A DNA stretch of 64,000 nucleotides, from positions 1 to 64,000 of the forward strand of contig JAYOEU010000004.1 of NCBI GenBank assembly GCA_038116915.1, read 5' to 3'. The notes beneath the pieces are model-generated. The model was not told where the DNA came from, made no database searches, and worked only from the letters and a program-made list of their open reading frames with translations. Every line of letters begins with the position of its first letter. Position 1 is the first letter of the stretch. Source of the stretch: JADHLJ01 sp038116915 (lineage in GTDB: Bacteria > Pseudomonadota > Alphaproteobacteria > Thalassobaculales > Thalassobaculaceae). Shown here in pieces: positions 51,203-59,180 of this stretch. A program made the translations under genes and the position numbers.

Positions 51203-52384
51203 CTATCCCAAGGCCAGGGTGCGCGCGACATCATTGCGATAGGCGCGGATCGCCGGGATGAGGGACGCGGCCGTCCCGATGACCAGCGCGCCAAGCACCA
51301 GCCAGGCTTCCGCCGGCGCGATGAAGAGCCCGGAAAGGCCGGCCGCACTCGCCTGGTCGACGGTGCGCCCGATCACCTCCAGGGCCGCATGGCCGAGCAT
51401 CAGGCCGCCGGCGGTTCCAAGCAGGGTCAGCGCCAGCCCCTCGGAGATCAGGACTCCCGCCACCCACAATCTGTTGGCGCCGAGGGTGCGCAGGATCGCC
51501 AGATCCAGGCGCCGGCGCTCCAGCGCTCCGGTCAGCGCGACGAACACGCCGAGCCCGGCGGCGGCCATCAGAATCACGCCGAAGCCCCGCAGCACGTCGA
51601 GGCCCGAGCCGACCAGCGCGAACAGGTGGGCGGTCTTTAGGGCGGGAGAGGCGGCCAGCATCGGTGTCTGGCCGTTGATCATCGCCGGCAGGGTCACCGC
51701 GGCGATTGGAGATTTGAGCTTCAGCAATACGCCCGTGATCATCCGGTCGGCCTCGGTTCTCGCGCCGGGCTTGTCGTGCACCGCCCAGACGCTTTCGAGC
51801 GAGGTGAGCACCAGGCGGTCGAGAACCGTGCCGGTGCGGGCGAGCACGCCGGTGACGGTATAGTGATGCTCCGCGTGCCTCGGGCCGCGCCGGGACAGGC
51901 CGTGCGCGGTCTCGATCTCGGCGCCCGGCGCGAGGCCCAGGCGGCGTGCGGCCTCGGCGCCAAGCACCGCCTCGAGCGGCTGCTCCCAGATCCGGCCCTG
52001 ATGGAGGCTTGCGTTCCGGAATTGCAGGAAATCCGCGCTGGTGCCGACCACCCGAAAGCCGTCGACGCTGTCGCCCAGCGCCAGCGGGATCGCCGCTTGC
52101 ACCATCGGATGGCCGAACAGCGGCGCGGCATCGGAAAGCCGGATGTTCCCGGTCGGAATATCCGCGTGATAGACGGTGGAAAGCACCAGTTGCAGCGGGC
52201 TGCCCTTGGCGCCGACCACCAGATCGATGCCCCGGGCGTCACCGGCGAGGCGGCCGCGGAACTGGTGATCGAAAGACAGCAACGCCGCGATGGTTGCGAT
52301 CCCGAGTGCGAGGAGCAGCCCGTTCAGAGCCGTGACCAGCCATCGCTCGCGCAGATAGGCCATGGCAAGCATGACCGCGTTCAT
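51203..52384 (-). CDS. ABC transporter permease (FtsX/MacB-like)
   Basis: A 393-residue permease with one N-terminal membrane helix (WLVTALNGLLLALGIATIAA), a periplasmic domain, then three C-terminal helices, as in the FtsX/MacB group. GARTEADRMITGVLLKLKSP is in the periplasmic part. It lies between the ATPase, with which it shares an ATGA overlap, and the DUF3299 gene ten bases downstream. Such exporters usually move lipoproteins, peptides or signals; in the Zrg context a metal role has been proposed. Confidence 0.85.
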   Translation of the reverse strand: MNAVMLAMAYLRERWLVTALNGLLLALGIATIAALLSFDHQFRGRLAGDARGIDLVVGAKGSPLQLVLSTVYHADIPTGNIRLSDAAPLFGHPMVQAAIPLALGDSVDGFRVVGTSADFLQFRNASLHQGRIWEQPLEAVLGAEAARRLGLAPGAEIETAHGLSRRGPRHAEHHYTVTGVLARTGTVLDRLVLTSLESVWAVHDKPGARTEADRMITGVLLKLKSPIAAVTLPAMINGQTPMLAASPALKTAHLFALVGSGLDVLRGFGVILMAAAGLGVFVALTGALERRRLDLAILRTLGANRLWVAGVLISEGLALTLLGTAGGLMLGHAALEVIGRTVDQASAAGLSGLFIAPAEAWLVLGALVIGTAASLIPAIRAYRNDVARTLALG

Positions 52385-53028
52385 GCCCCGGCTCCGAGGG
52401 TCAATACGCGCCCGAAACCGTCGAGAATGCGCCGGTCATGGCTCGCGACGAGGAGCGCCGCGCCGCACGCTCGCGCCTGGTCCCGCAGCAGCCTGATCAC
52501 CGTCTCCGCGTTGCCGTCGTCGAGGGCCGAGGTCGGCTCGTCGGCCAGGATCAGGCGGGGCCGGTTGATCACGGCGCGAGCGATGGCGACGCGCTGGCGC
52601 TCGCCCTGGCTGAGGTCACGGGGCCGCGCCTCCGCCCTGGAGGCGATCCCGAGATCACCCAGCAGCGCCGAAATCCGGGCGTCGTCCCGTGCCGCGCCGC
52701 CGAGCCGCTGGGCTAGGCGGAGATTGTCGCGCACGCTGACCGCGCCGATCAGATGCAGGGCCTGAAACACGATGCCGATATGCCGGCCCCGGGTCTTGTC
52801 GCGCCGGCTGGTCGTCATGGCGCTCCAATCAGTCCCGGCAACCGTCACGGCCCCGCCATCGGCAAGCAGCAAGCCGGCGAGGATATGCAGAAGGGTGGAC
52901 TTGCCGCTGCCGGAAGGTCCCGTGATCGCGGCGTCCTCGCCCTCGGCGAGGCTCCAGCCGTCGATCCGGAGAACCGGTCGGCCCGCGAAGCCGTGCACAA
53001 GGTCCCGGATGCGGATCACTTCGGCCAT
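52381..53028 (-). CDS. ABC transporter ATP-binding protein (LolD/MacB-like)
   Basis: A 215-residue ATPase. Walker A is GPSGSGKST, the Q-loop is GIVFQALHLIGAVSV, the signature reads LSQGERQRVAIARA and Walker B is LILADEPTSALDD. It pairs with the FtsX-type permease that follows directly. ATG at 53028 has AGGGA upstream. It is the first gene of the operon, 67 bases beyond the end of the cyclase gene, from which it is separated by a terminator-like hairpin. Confidence 0.9.
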   Translation of the reverse strand: MAEVIRIRDLVHGFAGRPVLRIDGWSLAEGEDAAITGPSGSGKSTLLHILAGLLLADGGAVTVAGTDWSAMTTSRRDKTRGRHIGIVFQALHLIGAVSVRDNLRLAQRLGGAARDDARISALLGDLGIASRAEARPRDLSQGERQRVAIARAVINRPRLILADEPTSALDDGNAETVIRLLRDQARACGAALLVASHDRRILDGFGRVLTLGAGA

Positions 53029-53048
53029 TCGAATTCCCTGAAGCAAAC

Positions 53049-53074
53049 GGGGCCGGCCCTCGCGGACCGGCCCC
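53049..53074 (-). terminator. GC-rich hairpin after the cyclase gene
   Basis: GGGGCCGG (53049-53056) and CCGGCCCC (53067-53074) form an 8-bp stem just after the cyclase stop on the minus strand. It is followed by GTTTGCTTC, so termination may be partial. Confidence 0.5.
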
Positions 53075-53095
53075 GGCTCTGTGCCTTGCCGCGAC

Positions 53096-54151
53096 TTAGT
53101 TGATCGCGATCGGCGCGCCCATGGAGCCGGTGGCTCCGGTGATCGGCGCGGGCGTGTACATGTAGGTGAAAACGTAGACGCCGTCCTTCGCCAACTCGGA
53201 GAGCTTCATGTTCTCCTGGTTGACGATGCCGTGGCGGGTCTGCAGGAACTGATGCACGCAGAACACGCAGGCCGGATCCGGGTTCGGAACCGCGTCCACC
53301 GGCCAGGTGTCACCACCGGTCACGCCGGCCTGAACGTCCTCAGCCACCCAGCGCGCAACTTCCATGCCGATGCCGGGGCAGCCGTCGTTGAACTTCGCGG
53401 GGTCGGTCCAATAGGCTTCCCAGCCGGTGCGGAACAGGATCGCGTCACCGGGGGCGAACTTGAAGTTCTCCATGCCCTGCTTCTTCAGTGCCGCCTTGAC
53501 GTCGGCCATGGTGATTTCCTCGCCCTTTTCCATCACCCGGCCGCGCACCGCCTGGATATCGAGCAGGATGCCGCGGGCGACGATCGGATGCAGCTTGTGG
53601 GTGCCGAGCTTGTTCAACCCATAGGGATTGCCCATCTCCGCCGCCGTGAAGCCGTTGTACCAGCGCATTTCGTTCTTATCGCCCGGCGCGCCGACCTCGA
53701 CCCCGATATGGCCGAGCCCGTCGAACTGGGTGCCGACCTGGCCAACCTCGGTGGCGAGGAACTCGTCATTCCACATGATCCGGTTGGCGCCGAAGGTGCC
53801 GCCGGTGGGGGTGCCGGGAATGCGCAGCGAGAACTTGCGGGCGCCGAACAGCGGCATCTCCGAGTTGTACTCATGGCCGAGCCGGTACACCTTGCCATTC
53901 TTGGTCGCCGACAGGGCGCGCTTGATCACCTCGGGCTTGGTGTACCAATTGGTGGAGCCGGCCTCGTCGCCCGCGCCCCACAGCTTGTTCGGCCACCATT
54001 TGGAGCCGAGCGGGGTGTCCATGACAGTGCCGTCGACCCAGGGCTTGCCGGCGCAGCCCTTCCAGTTCTTGTCCGAGCATTCGGCGTTCGCCGTGCCCGA
54101 CAGCGCGACCGCGCCAAGCAGGGCGGCGGCGGTGAGTATCGCTTTTCGCAT
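53096..54151 (-). CDS. Secreted cyclase-family hydrolase (kynurenine formamidase-like)
   Basis: A 351-residue exported protein. A signal peptide (MRKAILTAAALLGAVALS then GTANA) is followed by a cyclase/formamidase fold. The usual metal motif HxGTHxDxxxH reads QVGTQFDGLGH here, with both leading histidines replaced by glutamine. Other features are PACVFCVHQFLQTRHGIVNQ and FAPGDAILFRTGWEAYW. It probably hydrolyses an amide or ester in the periplasm. The start at 54151 has AAGGGAG upstream. It stands alone and is next to tRNA-Glu. Confidence 0.8.
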   Translation of the reverse strand: MRKAILTAAALLGAVALSGTANAECSDKNWKGCAGKPWVDGTVMDTPLGSKWWPNKLWGAGDEAGSTNWYTKPEVIKRALSATKNGKVYRLGHEYNSEMPLFGARKFSLRIPGTPTGGTFGANRIMWNDEFLATEVGQVGTQFDGLGHIGVEVGAPGDKNEMRWYNGFTAAEMGNPYGLNKLGTHKLHPIVARGILLDIQAVRGRVMEKGEEITMADVKAALKKQGMENFKFAPGDAILFRTGWEAYWTDPAKFNDGCPGIGMEVARWVAEDVQAGVTGGDTWPVDAVPNPDPACVFCVHQFLQTRHGIVNQENMKLSELAKDGVYVFTYMYTPAPITGATGSMGAPIAIN

Positions 54152-54366
54152 GAGTTTTCTCCCTTTATTGTCAAAGCGTTCGCACGTGAGGGCGGTGTGC
54201 CTGGGTGTGACCGACCGGGCGCGGTCCAACGCCTTGAACCCCGTGTTGGAAACATATTATTCGGTACACCGGCGCTCCGCGCAAGACGGCCTCGTGATAT
54301 CCATTCCCGGCCTTGATTTCCCCGAACTGGTCGAGTAAACAGGCCCAGCCTTCACAAAGGGCATGC

Positions 54367-54442
54367 GACCCCTTCGTCTAGAGGCCTAGGACACTGGCCT
54401 TTCACGCCGGCAACACGGGTTCGAATCCCGTAGGGGTCGCCA
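54367..54442 (+). tRNA. tRNA-Glu (anticodon UUC)
   Basis: The acceptor stem GACCCCT pairs with AGGGGTC (54432-54438), followed by discriminator G and encoded CCA (54440-54442). The anticodon stem CTGGC/GCCGG closes the loop CTTTCAC with anticodon TTC at 54401-54403. T-arm ACGGG-TTCGAAT-CCCGT is standard. A T-run follows. Confidence 0.95.
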
Positions 54443-54567
54443 CTCTTTTTCAGCGGTCATTCCCGTGTTTTCCCTTGCCACGCGGGGGCGTTGCCACTAT
54501 GACAGCCCGCTGATCACATCGCTGGCGCCCGGCGCCGAATTCCAGACGAAGACAAGGATTTACGGCC

Positions 54568-54753
54568 ATGGCTGTTCCGAAGAGGAAAACCTCGCCCTCC
54601 AAGCGCAACATGCGCCGCGCGCATGACGCCATCAAGGCCGACGCCTATGTGGAGAGCCCCGACAGCGGCGAGCTGCATCGCCCGCATCATATCGACCTGA
54701 AGACCGGCATGTATCGCGGCCGGCAGGTGCTGAAGGTGAAAGACGCCTTCTGA
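54568..54753 (+). CDS. rpmF: 50S ribosomal protein L32
   Basis: A 61-residue protein starting MAVPKRKTSPSKRNMRRAHD with the C-terminal part HRPHHIDLKTGMYRGRQVLK. This matches bacterial L32, here without the four-cysteine zinc motif, as in many alphaproteobacteria. It lies downstream of tRNA-Glu and is followed by a hairpin terminator. The plsX-fabH genes often found after rpmF are absent. Confidence 0.97.
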   Translation: MAVPKRKTSPSKRNMRRAHDAIKADAYVESPDSGELHRPHHIDLKTGMYRGRQVLKVKDAF

Positions 54754-54776
54754 TCAGAGCCGCCATCACGGTTTCG

Positions 54777-54803
54777 AAAAGGCCTCCGGTTTCGGGGGCC
54801 TTT
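54777..54803 (+). terminator. Intrinsic terminator after rpmF
   Basis: AAAAGGCC at 54777-54784 pairs with GGCCTTT at 54797-54803, with additional CC/GG pairs inside. It lies 24 bases after the rpmF stop. Confidence 0.7.
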
Positions 54804-54915
54804 GCCGTTTCAGGCTGAATTTTCAGGGATTTGAGCGCTTGCGGCTGGAAAAAGCCTGACGCGGGCACCACCTTGGTGTTGACTAGGCCCGTTTTGAACA
54901 GCCGAGGATCGCGCC

Positions 54916-57249
54916 TTGGGGGAACAAGTGTCCGGGCATTCCATCGTCCGTCTGGAGGACCAGCGGTTCCTGACCGGTCACGGCCGGTTCGTCGCCGATA
55001 TGGATATCGACGGGCAGTTGCACATGGCGGTCGTGCGCTCGCCCCATGCCTTTGCCGAGATCCTCTTCGTCGATACCTCCGAGGCGCTTCAGGTGGAGGG
55101 TGTCGTCGGTATTCATACCGAAACCGATCTGATCGCCGACGGGATCGGCTGTCTGCCCTGTGTCGCCAGCTTTCCCGCCAAGTCGCCGCTGATCATCCCG
55201 GACCGTCATGCCCTGGCGCGGGACTATGTGCGTCATGTCGGCGACCCGGTTGCCATGGTCGTCGCCAGCAGTCCCGAGGCGGCGCGCCAGGCGGCGGAAC
55301 TGGTCGAGATCGACTATGATCCGCTGCCCGCGGTAACCGACGGCAGGGCCGCTCTAGCCGAGGGCGCGCCGCTGATCTGGGACGAGGCGCCGGGGAATAT
55401 CGCCTTCACCTTCGAGAAGGGCGATCGCCAGGCGGTCGAGGCCGCGATCGCGGCGGCGGCGCATGTGGTCGAGCTCGATATCGTCAACAACCGTGTCATG
55501 GCGGCTCCGGTGGAGCCCCGGGCGGGCATCGCGCATTATGATCCGGCGGGCGGGGTCAAGCATCTGATCTGCACCGGCCAGGGCCTGCACGCGATCCGCA
55601 ACCAGCTCGCCGATTCCGTCTTCAAGGTCCCGCATGAGCGGGTTCATCTGTCCGCACCCGATGTCGGCGGCGGCTTCGGGCTGAAGAATTTCCTGTATCC
55701 AGAATGGGTGCTGCTGATCTGGGCCGCCAAGCGGCACCGCCGTCCGGTGAAGTGGGTTGCCGAGCGCGGCGAGGATCATGCCGGCGCGACCCATGGCCGG
55801 GACATCCGCGCCACGGCGCGGCTGGCGCTCGACGCGGAGGGCCGCTTCCTGGCGCTGGACGCGGATCTGGTGGCCAATATGGGCGGCTATCTCTCCGCCG
55901 CCGGGCCCGGCGCGTCGACCACCTCCTCGCCGACGGCGATGGGCGGGGTCTATGACATTCCGCTGATCCATATGCACTCGACCGGGGCGTTCACCAACGC
56001 CACTCCGATCGACGCTTATCGCGGCGCCGGCAAGCCCGAGGCGAATTTCATCATCGAACGGCTCATCGACGCGGCCGCCCGGCGCCATGGCTTCGATCCG
56101 GTGGAGCTGCGCCGCAGGAACGCCATCGATGCCTTCCCGCATGTGACGGCCCAGGGGATGACCCTCGATTCGGGCCGCTTCCGCCGCAATATCGACGATG
56201 CCGAGCGGCTGGCCGGGCGCGCGGAGTTCGAGAAGCGGCGCGAGGCGGCGGCCAGGTCAGGCAAGCTGCGCGGCCTCGGGTTCGGCTGCTTCCTCGAGAC
56301 CGCGCGCGGCGCGCCCCAGGAGGGCGCGGAGGTGAAGTTCACGCCAGAGGGGCGCATCGAGCTCAGGGTCGGGACCGAATCCAACGGCCAGGGCCACGAG
56401 ACCACCTACCGCCAGATCGCCGCCGACCGTTTCGGCCTGCCGATGGATGCGTTCGACTATATCCAGTCGGACACCGCCGAGGTGCGGATCGGCCACGGCC
56501 ATGGCGGCGCCCGCTCGATGCATATGGGCGGCGGGGCGATGGCGCTCGCCATCGACAAGGTGCTTGAGAAGGCGCGAGGAGTCGCCGCGACCCTGCTGCA
56601 GGCGGCGCCCGGCGCGCTGGACTATGCCGGGGGCCGCTTTGCCGTGCGCGGCAGCGACCGGTCCGTCAGCCTGATCGAGGTCTCCGCAGCCGCGCGCAAT
56701 CCCGATGTCGCGCCCGCGCTTGCCGGCGGAGATGACGGCAACGCCGGTTTCGACACCTTCCTCTTCCGCGAGCAGGTGCCCTTCACCTTCCCGAACGGCT
56801 GCCACGCCGCCGAGGTCGAGATCGATCCCGACACCGGCGTGGTCAGCCTCCAGCGCTATATCATGGTCGACGATTACGGCACGCTGCTCAATCCGCGCCT
56901 GACCGAGGGACAGGTGCAGGGCGGCGTCACCCAGGGCATCGGCCAGGCGCTGATGGAGAACGTCCACTACGATGCCGGGTCCGGACAGCTCCTCTCCGGG
57001 AGCTTCATGGACTACACCGTGCCGAGGGCGTCGCACCTTCCCGGCTTCGAGACGCATCTCGAAGGCGTTCCGACCAAGGCCAACGCGCTCGGCGTGAAGG
57101 GTTCGGGCCAGGCGGGCTGCATCGGCGCGCCGCAGACCATCATCAACGCCATTCTCGACGCGCTTTCGCCGCTCGGAATCGACCACATTCAGATGCCGGC
57201 AACCTCCGAGACGGTCTGGCGGGCGATTCGCGAGGCGAGGGCTTCCTAG
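54916..57249 (+). CDS. Xanthine dehydrogenase family, molybdopterin-binding large subunit, with Glu-to-Gln at the base
   Basis: A 777-residue CoxL-like molybdoenzyme. The substrate loop is DAYRGAGKPEANF, again not CO dehydrogenase. Molybdopterin-binding segments such as PDVGGGFGLKNFLYPEW are in place. The C-terminal motif normally reading GVGEAG reads GVKGSGQAGCIG, so the catalytic glutamate is Gln732. A Gln here may mark a subfamily rather than a dead enzyme. No FeS or FAD subunit gene is near. TTG at 54916 (GAGG eight bases upstream) is used; GTG at 54928 is a strong alternative. Confidence 0.85.
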   Translation: MGEQVSGHSIVRLEDQRFLTGHGRFVADMDIDGQLHMAVVRSPHAFAEILFVDTSEALQVEGVVGIHTETDLIADGIGCLPCVASFPAKSPLIIPDRHALARDYVRHVGDPVAMVVASSPEAARQAAELVEIDYDPLPAVTDGRAALAEGAPLIWDEAPGNIAFTFEKGDRQAVEAAIAAAAHVVELDIVNNRVMAAPVEPRAGIAHYDPAGGVKHLICTGQGLHAIRNQLADSVFKVPHERVHLSAPDVGGGFGLKNFLYPEWVLLIWAAKRHRRPVKWVAERGEDHAGATHGRDIRATARLALDAEGRFLALDADLVANMGGYLSAAGPGASTTSSPTAMGGVYDIPLIHMHSTGAFTNATPIDAYRGAGKPEANFIIERLIDAAARRHGFDPVELRRRNAIDAFPHVTAQGMTLDSGRFRRNIDDAERLAGRAEFEKRREAAARSGKLRGLGFGCFLETARGAPQEGAEVKFTPEGRIELRVGTESNGQGHETTYRQIAADRFGLPMDAFDYIQSDTAEVRIGHGHGGARSMHMGGGAMALAIDKVLEKARGVAATLLQAAPGALDYAGGRFAVRGSDRSVSLIEVSAAARNPDVAPALAGGDDGNAGFDTFLFREQVPFTFPNGCHAAEVEIDPDTGVVSLQRYIMVDDYGTLLNPRLTEGQVQGGVTQGIGQALMENVHYDAGSGQLLSGSFMDYTVPRASHLPGFETHLEGVPTKANALGVKGSGQAGCIGAPQTIINAILDALSPLGIDHIQMPATSETVWRAIREARAS

Positions 57250-57382
57250 TCTCTATTCTCGCGTATCCCCGGCGCGGGCCGGGGCCCACGCCTGATGCCG
57301 GACCGCGTGACGGGGAGCGGAGCCTTTTCGATGATATACCGAATTACAGCGGTATAGACTTACGCCGGATCTCCGATGAACC

Positions 57383-57502
57383 GTCGCCCTGGCGAAGGCC
57401 AGGGCTTCCGCCGCGTTATTTGGATCCTGTAACTATCTCATCTCACCGCAATTTATATCTTCATGCAGGTTCGCCAAGAGCCCTGGCCTTCGCCAGGGCG
57501 AC
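57383..57502. repeat. GTCGCCCTGGCG nested inverted repeat, copy C
   Basis: Arms at 57383-57405 and 57480-57502 are inverted copies. Each arm is itself a hairpin, GCCCTGGC-GAAG-GCCAGGGC in the left. The inner 75 bases are AT-rich and differ from copies A and B. Confidence 0.75.
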
Positions 57503-57634
57503 GAATGTGTGTTTGCCGGCTCCAATTTTCTCGTCGCCACTGTGAAAACAGGGACTTAAATTCCGTTTGCCATAAGCACGGCATTTGCCGGGGCGATGAT
57601 GGTTTTTTAAAGACATTCGGCCAATCGTCATTTA

Positions 57635-57649
57635 TGAATTCTGAATTCA
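57635..57649. promoter_or_regulatory. TGAATTC-T-GAATTCA palindrome, candidate GntR operator
   Basis: A perfect 7-1-7 inverted repeat lies about 30 bases ahead of the GntR-type gene, in an AT-rich block. The position fits autoregulation. Confidence 0.45.
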
Positions 57650-57678
57650 CAAATTAACGCTGGTTCCGCCCCGTGCGC

Positions 57679-58365
57679 ATGATCACCCCAGAACCCGATC
57701 TGACCGAACGCGTCCGCGAGGCGATTCTGGGCGGTATCACCGACGGGACCTTCAAGACCGGCGACCGTCTGGGGCAGATCGAGATCGCAAGCCAGCTCGG
57801 CGTTTCGCGTCAGCCGGTCAGCCACGCGCTCAAGGTTCTGCAGGAGCAGGGCATCCTTGTTCAGCTCGGCAAGAAGGGGCTGACCGTCGCGCCGATGGAT
57901 GCGGATCATCTGGTCCACCTCTATCAGGTGCGCGGAACGATGGACGGGCTGGCGGCAAGGCTTGCGGGCGACCGGGTCGCGCGCGGCGAGGTGACGGCAA
58001 GGGATCTGGCGCCGCTTGGTGATCTGATCGACCGGCAGTTGGACCGGACGCGCCGGCCGAATTTCGCGGAGCGGGTCGAGGCCGACGTGACCTTTCATGT
58101 CTCGCTCTACCGGCTCTCCGGCAATCCCTTGATCGAGGAGGTGACCCGCCCGCAATGGGTGCATTTCCGCCGCTCGATCCAAACCGTGCTCGGGGATCCG
58201 GCGATGTTCCCGCCGGTCTGGGAGCAGCACCGTCAAATTCTGAAAGCGGTCCAAGCCGGCGACGGCGAGCAGGCCGCCAGTTTGGCCTTGGACCACACGA
58301 AACGCTCCGCCGAGAAAACCGCCGGGCGGTTGCGCGCGGATCTGAACAGGGAGGAAACCCCATGA
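57679..58365 (+). CDS. GntR family transcriptional regulator (FadR/FCD subfamily)
   Basis: A 228-residue regulator. The winged HTH (LTERVREAILGGITDGTFK, GQIEIASQLGVSRQPVSHAL) is at the N terminus, and an FCD ligand domain contains DVTFHVSLYRLSGNPLIEEV and EQHRQILKAVQAGDGEQAA, with metal-coordinating His/Asp. It probably senses a carboxylic acid linked to the genes it precedes. A GTG six bases earlier (57673) is an alternative start. Its stop overlaps the dioxygenase gene (ATGA), so it heads the operon. Confidence 0.88.
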   Translation: MITPEPDLTERVREAILGGITDGTFKTGDRLGQIEIASQLGVSRQPVSHALKVLQEQGILVQLGKKGLTVAPMDADHLVHLYQVRGTMDGLAARLAGDRVARGEVTARDLAPLGDLIDRQLDRTRRPNFAERVEADVTFHVSLYRLSGNPLIEEVTRPQWVHFRRSIQTVLGDPAMFPPVWEQHRQILKAVQAGDGEQAASLALDHTKRSAEKTAGRLRADLNREETP

Positions 58366-59165
58366 AACTTACCCCGGAACAACTGAAACAGTTCGACAAG
58401 GACGGCTATATCTTCATGCCGTCCCTGTTCACGCCCGAGGAAGTCGCGGTGTTGAACGATGCAGCCGCGAAAATCTTCGCGACCGAGCGCGAGGAGGTGT
58501 GGCGGGAGTCCTCCGGGGTGGCGCGGACGGCCTTTGCCGCCCATACCTACGACGAGGCGCATCGCCGGCTCGGCGCGCATCCCCGTCTGATCACGCCGGT
58601 CGAAAAGGTGATCGGCGAAAGGGTCTACATGCATCAGTACAAGATCAACGCCAAGGCCGCCTTCGACGGCGAGGTCTGGCAGTGGCACCAGGATTTCGGC
58701 ACCTGGCACCGCGACGACGGCATGCCCGAGCCCAAGGCCATGAACATCGCGGTCTTCCTCGACGACGTGACCGCCGCCAACGGCCCGCTGCTGTTCCTGC
58801 CGCGCAGCCACAAGTCGGGGGTGATCGCCGCCGGGCATGATCTGGAAACCACGAGCTACCCGCTATGGACCCTGGACCGCGAGACGGTGACCAAACTGTG
58901 CGAGCAGGGCGGCTGCGTCGCGCCGACGGGGCCCGCCGGCAGCATGCTGATGTTCTCCTCGCTACTGGTGCATGCGAGCCCGCCGAATATCAGCCCGCTG
59001 CCGCGTACCATCGTCTATCTCTCGCTCTGCCAGGTGGACAACCACATCACCCGGTTCAAGCGGGCCGAATGGATCGCGCATCGCGATTTCACGCCGATCG
59101 TGCCGCTGGCCGACGATTGCCTCGCGGAACTCGCCGCCGAGCAGGCCGCGGTTGCCGCCGAATAG
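58362..59165 (+). CDS. Phytanoyl-CoA dioxygenase (PhyH) family protein
   Basis: A 267-residue Fe(II)/2-oxoglutarate oxygenase. The iron ligands are His109 and Asp111 in WHQDFG and the distal His204 in LVHASPPN; Arg215 in PRTIVYL probably binds 2-oxoglutarate. Members hydroxylate acyl-CoA, ectoine or small acids. A perfect ribosome site (AGGGAGG) precedes the ATG. It is coupled to the GntR regulator and followed by a SAF-domain dehydrogenase, suggesting a pathway for one hydroxylated metabolite. The substrate is open. Confidence 0.87.
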   Translation: MKLTPEQLKQFDKDGYIFMPSLFTPEEVAVLNDAAAKIFATEREEVWRESSGVARTAFAAHTYDEAHRRLGAHPRLITPVEKVIGERVYMHQYKINAKAAFDGEVWQWHQDFGTWHRDDGMPEPKAMNIAVFLDDVTAANGPLLFLPRSHKSGVIAAGHDLETTSYPLWTLDRETVTKLCEQGGCVAPTGPAGSMLMFSSLLVHASPPNISPLPRTIVYLSLCQVDNHITRFKRAEWIAHRDFTPIVPLADDCLAELAAEQAAVAAE

Positions 59166-59180
59166 GTCCGGGAGCAAGCC

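Larger units (their letters stand above)
57250..57678. other. Repeat-rich intergenic region
   Basis: This 429-base gap holds the short GC-rich hairpin GGCGCGGGCC near 57270, the GTCGCCCTGGCG repeat copy C and an AT-rich end with a TGAATTC palindrome. I see no gene. The region between 57510 and 57630 looks featureless. Confidence 0.6.

Noticed and set aside
57453..57657. Two short overlapping ORFs in the gap before the GntR gene
   Set aside because: They are antisense to each other, span the inverted repeat arm, and lack ribosome sites or protein-like composition.
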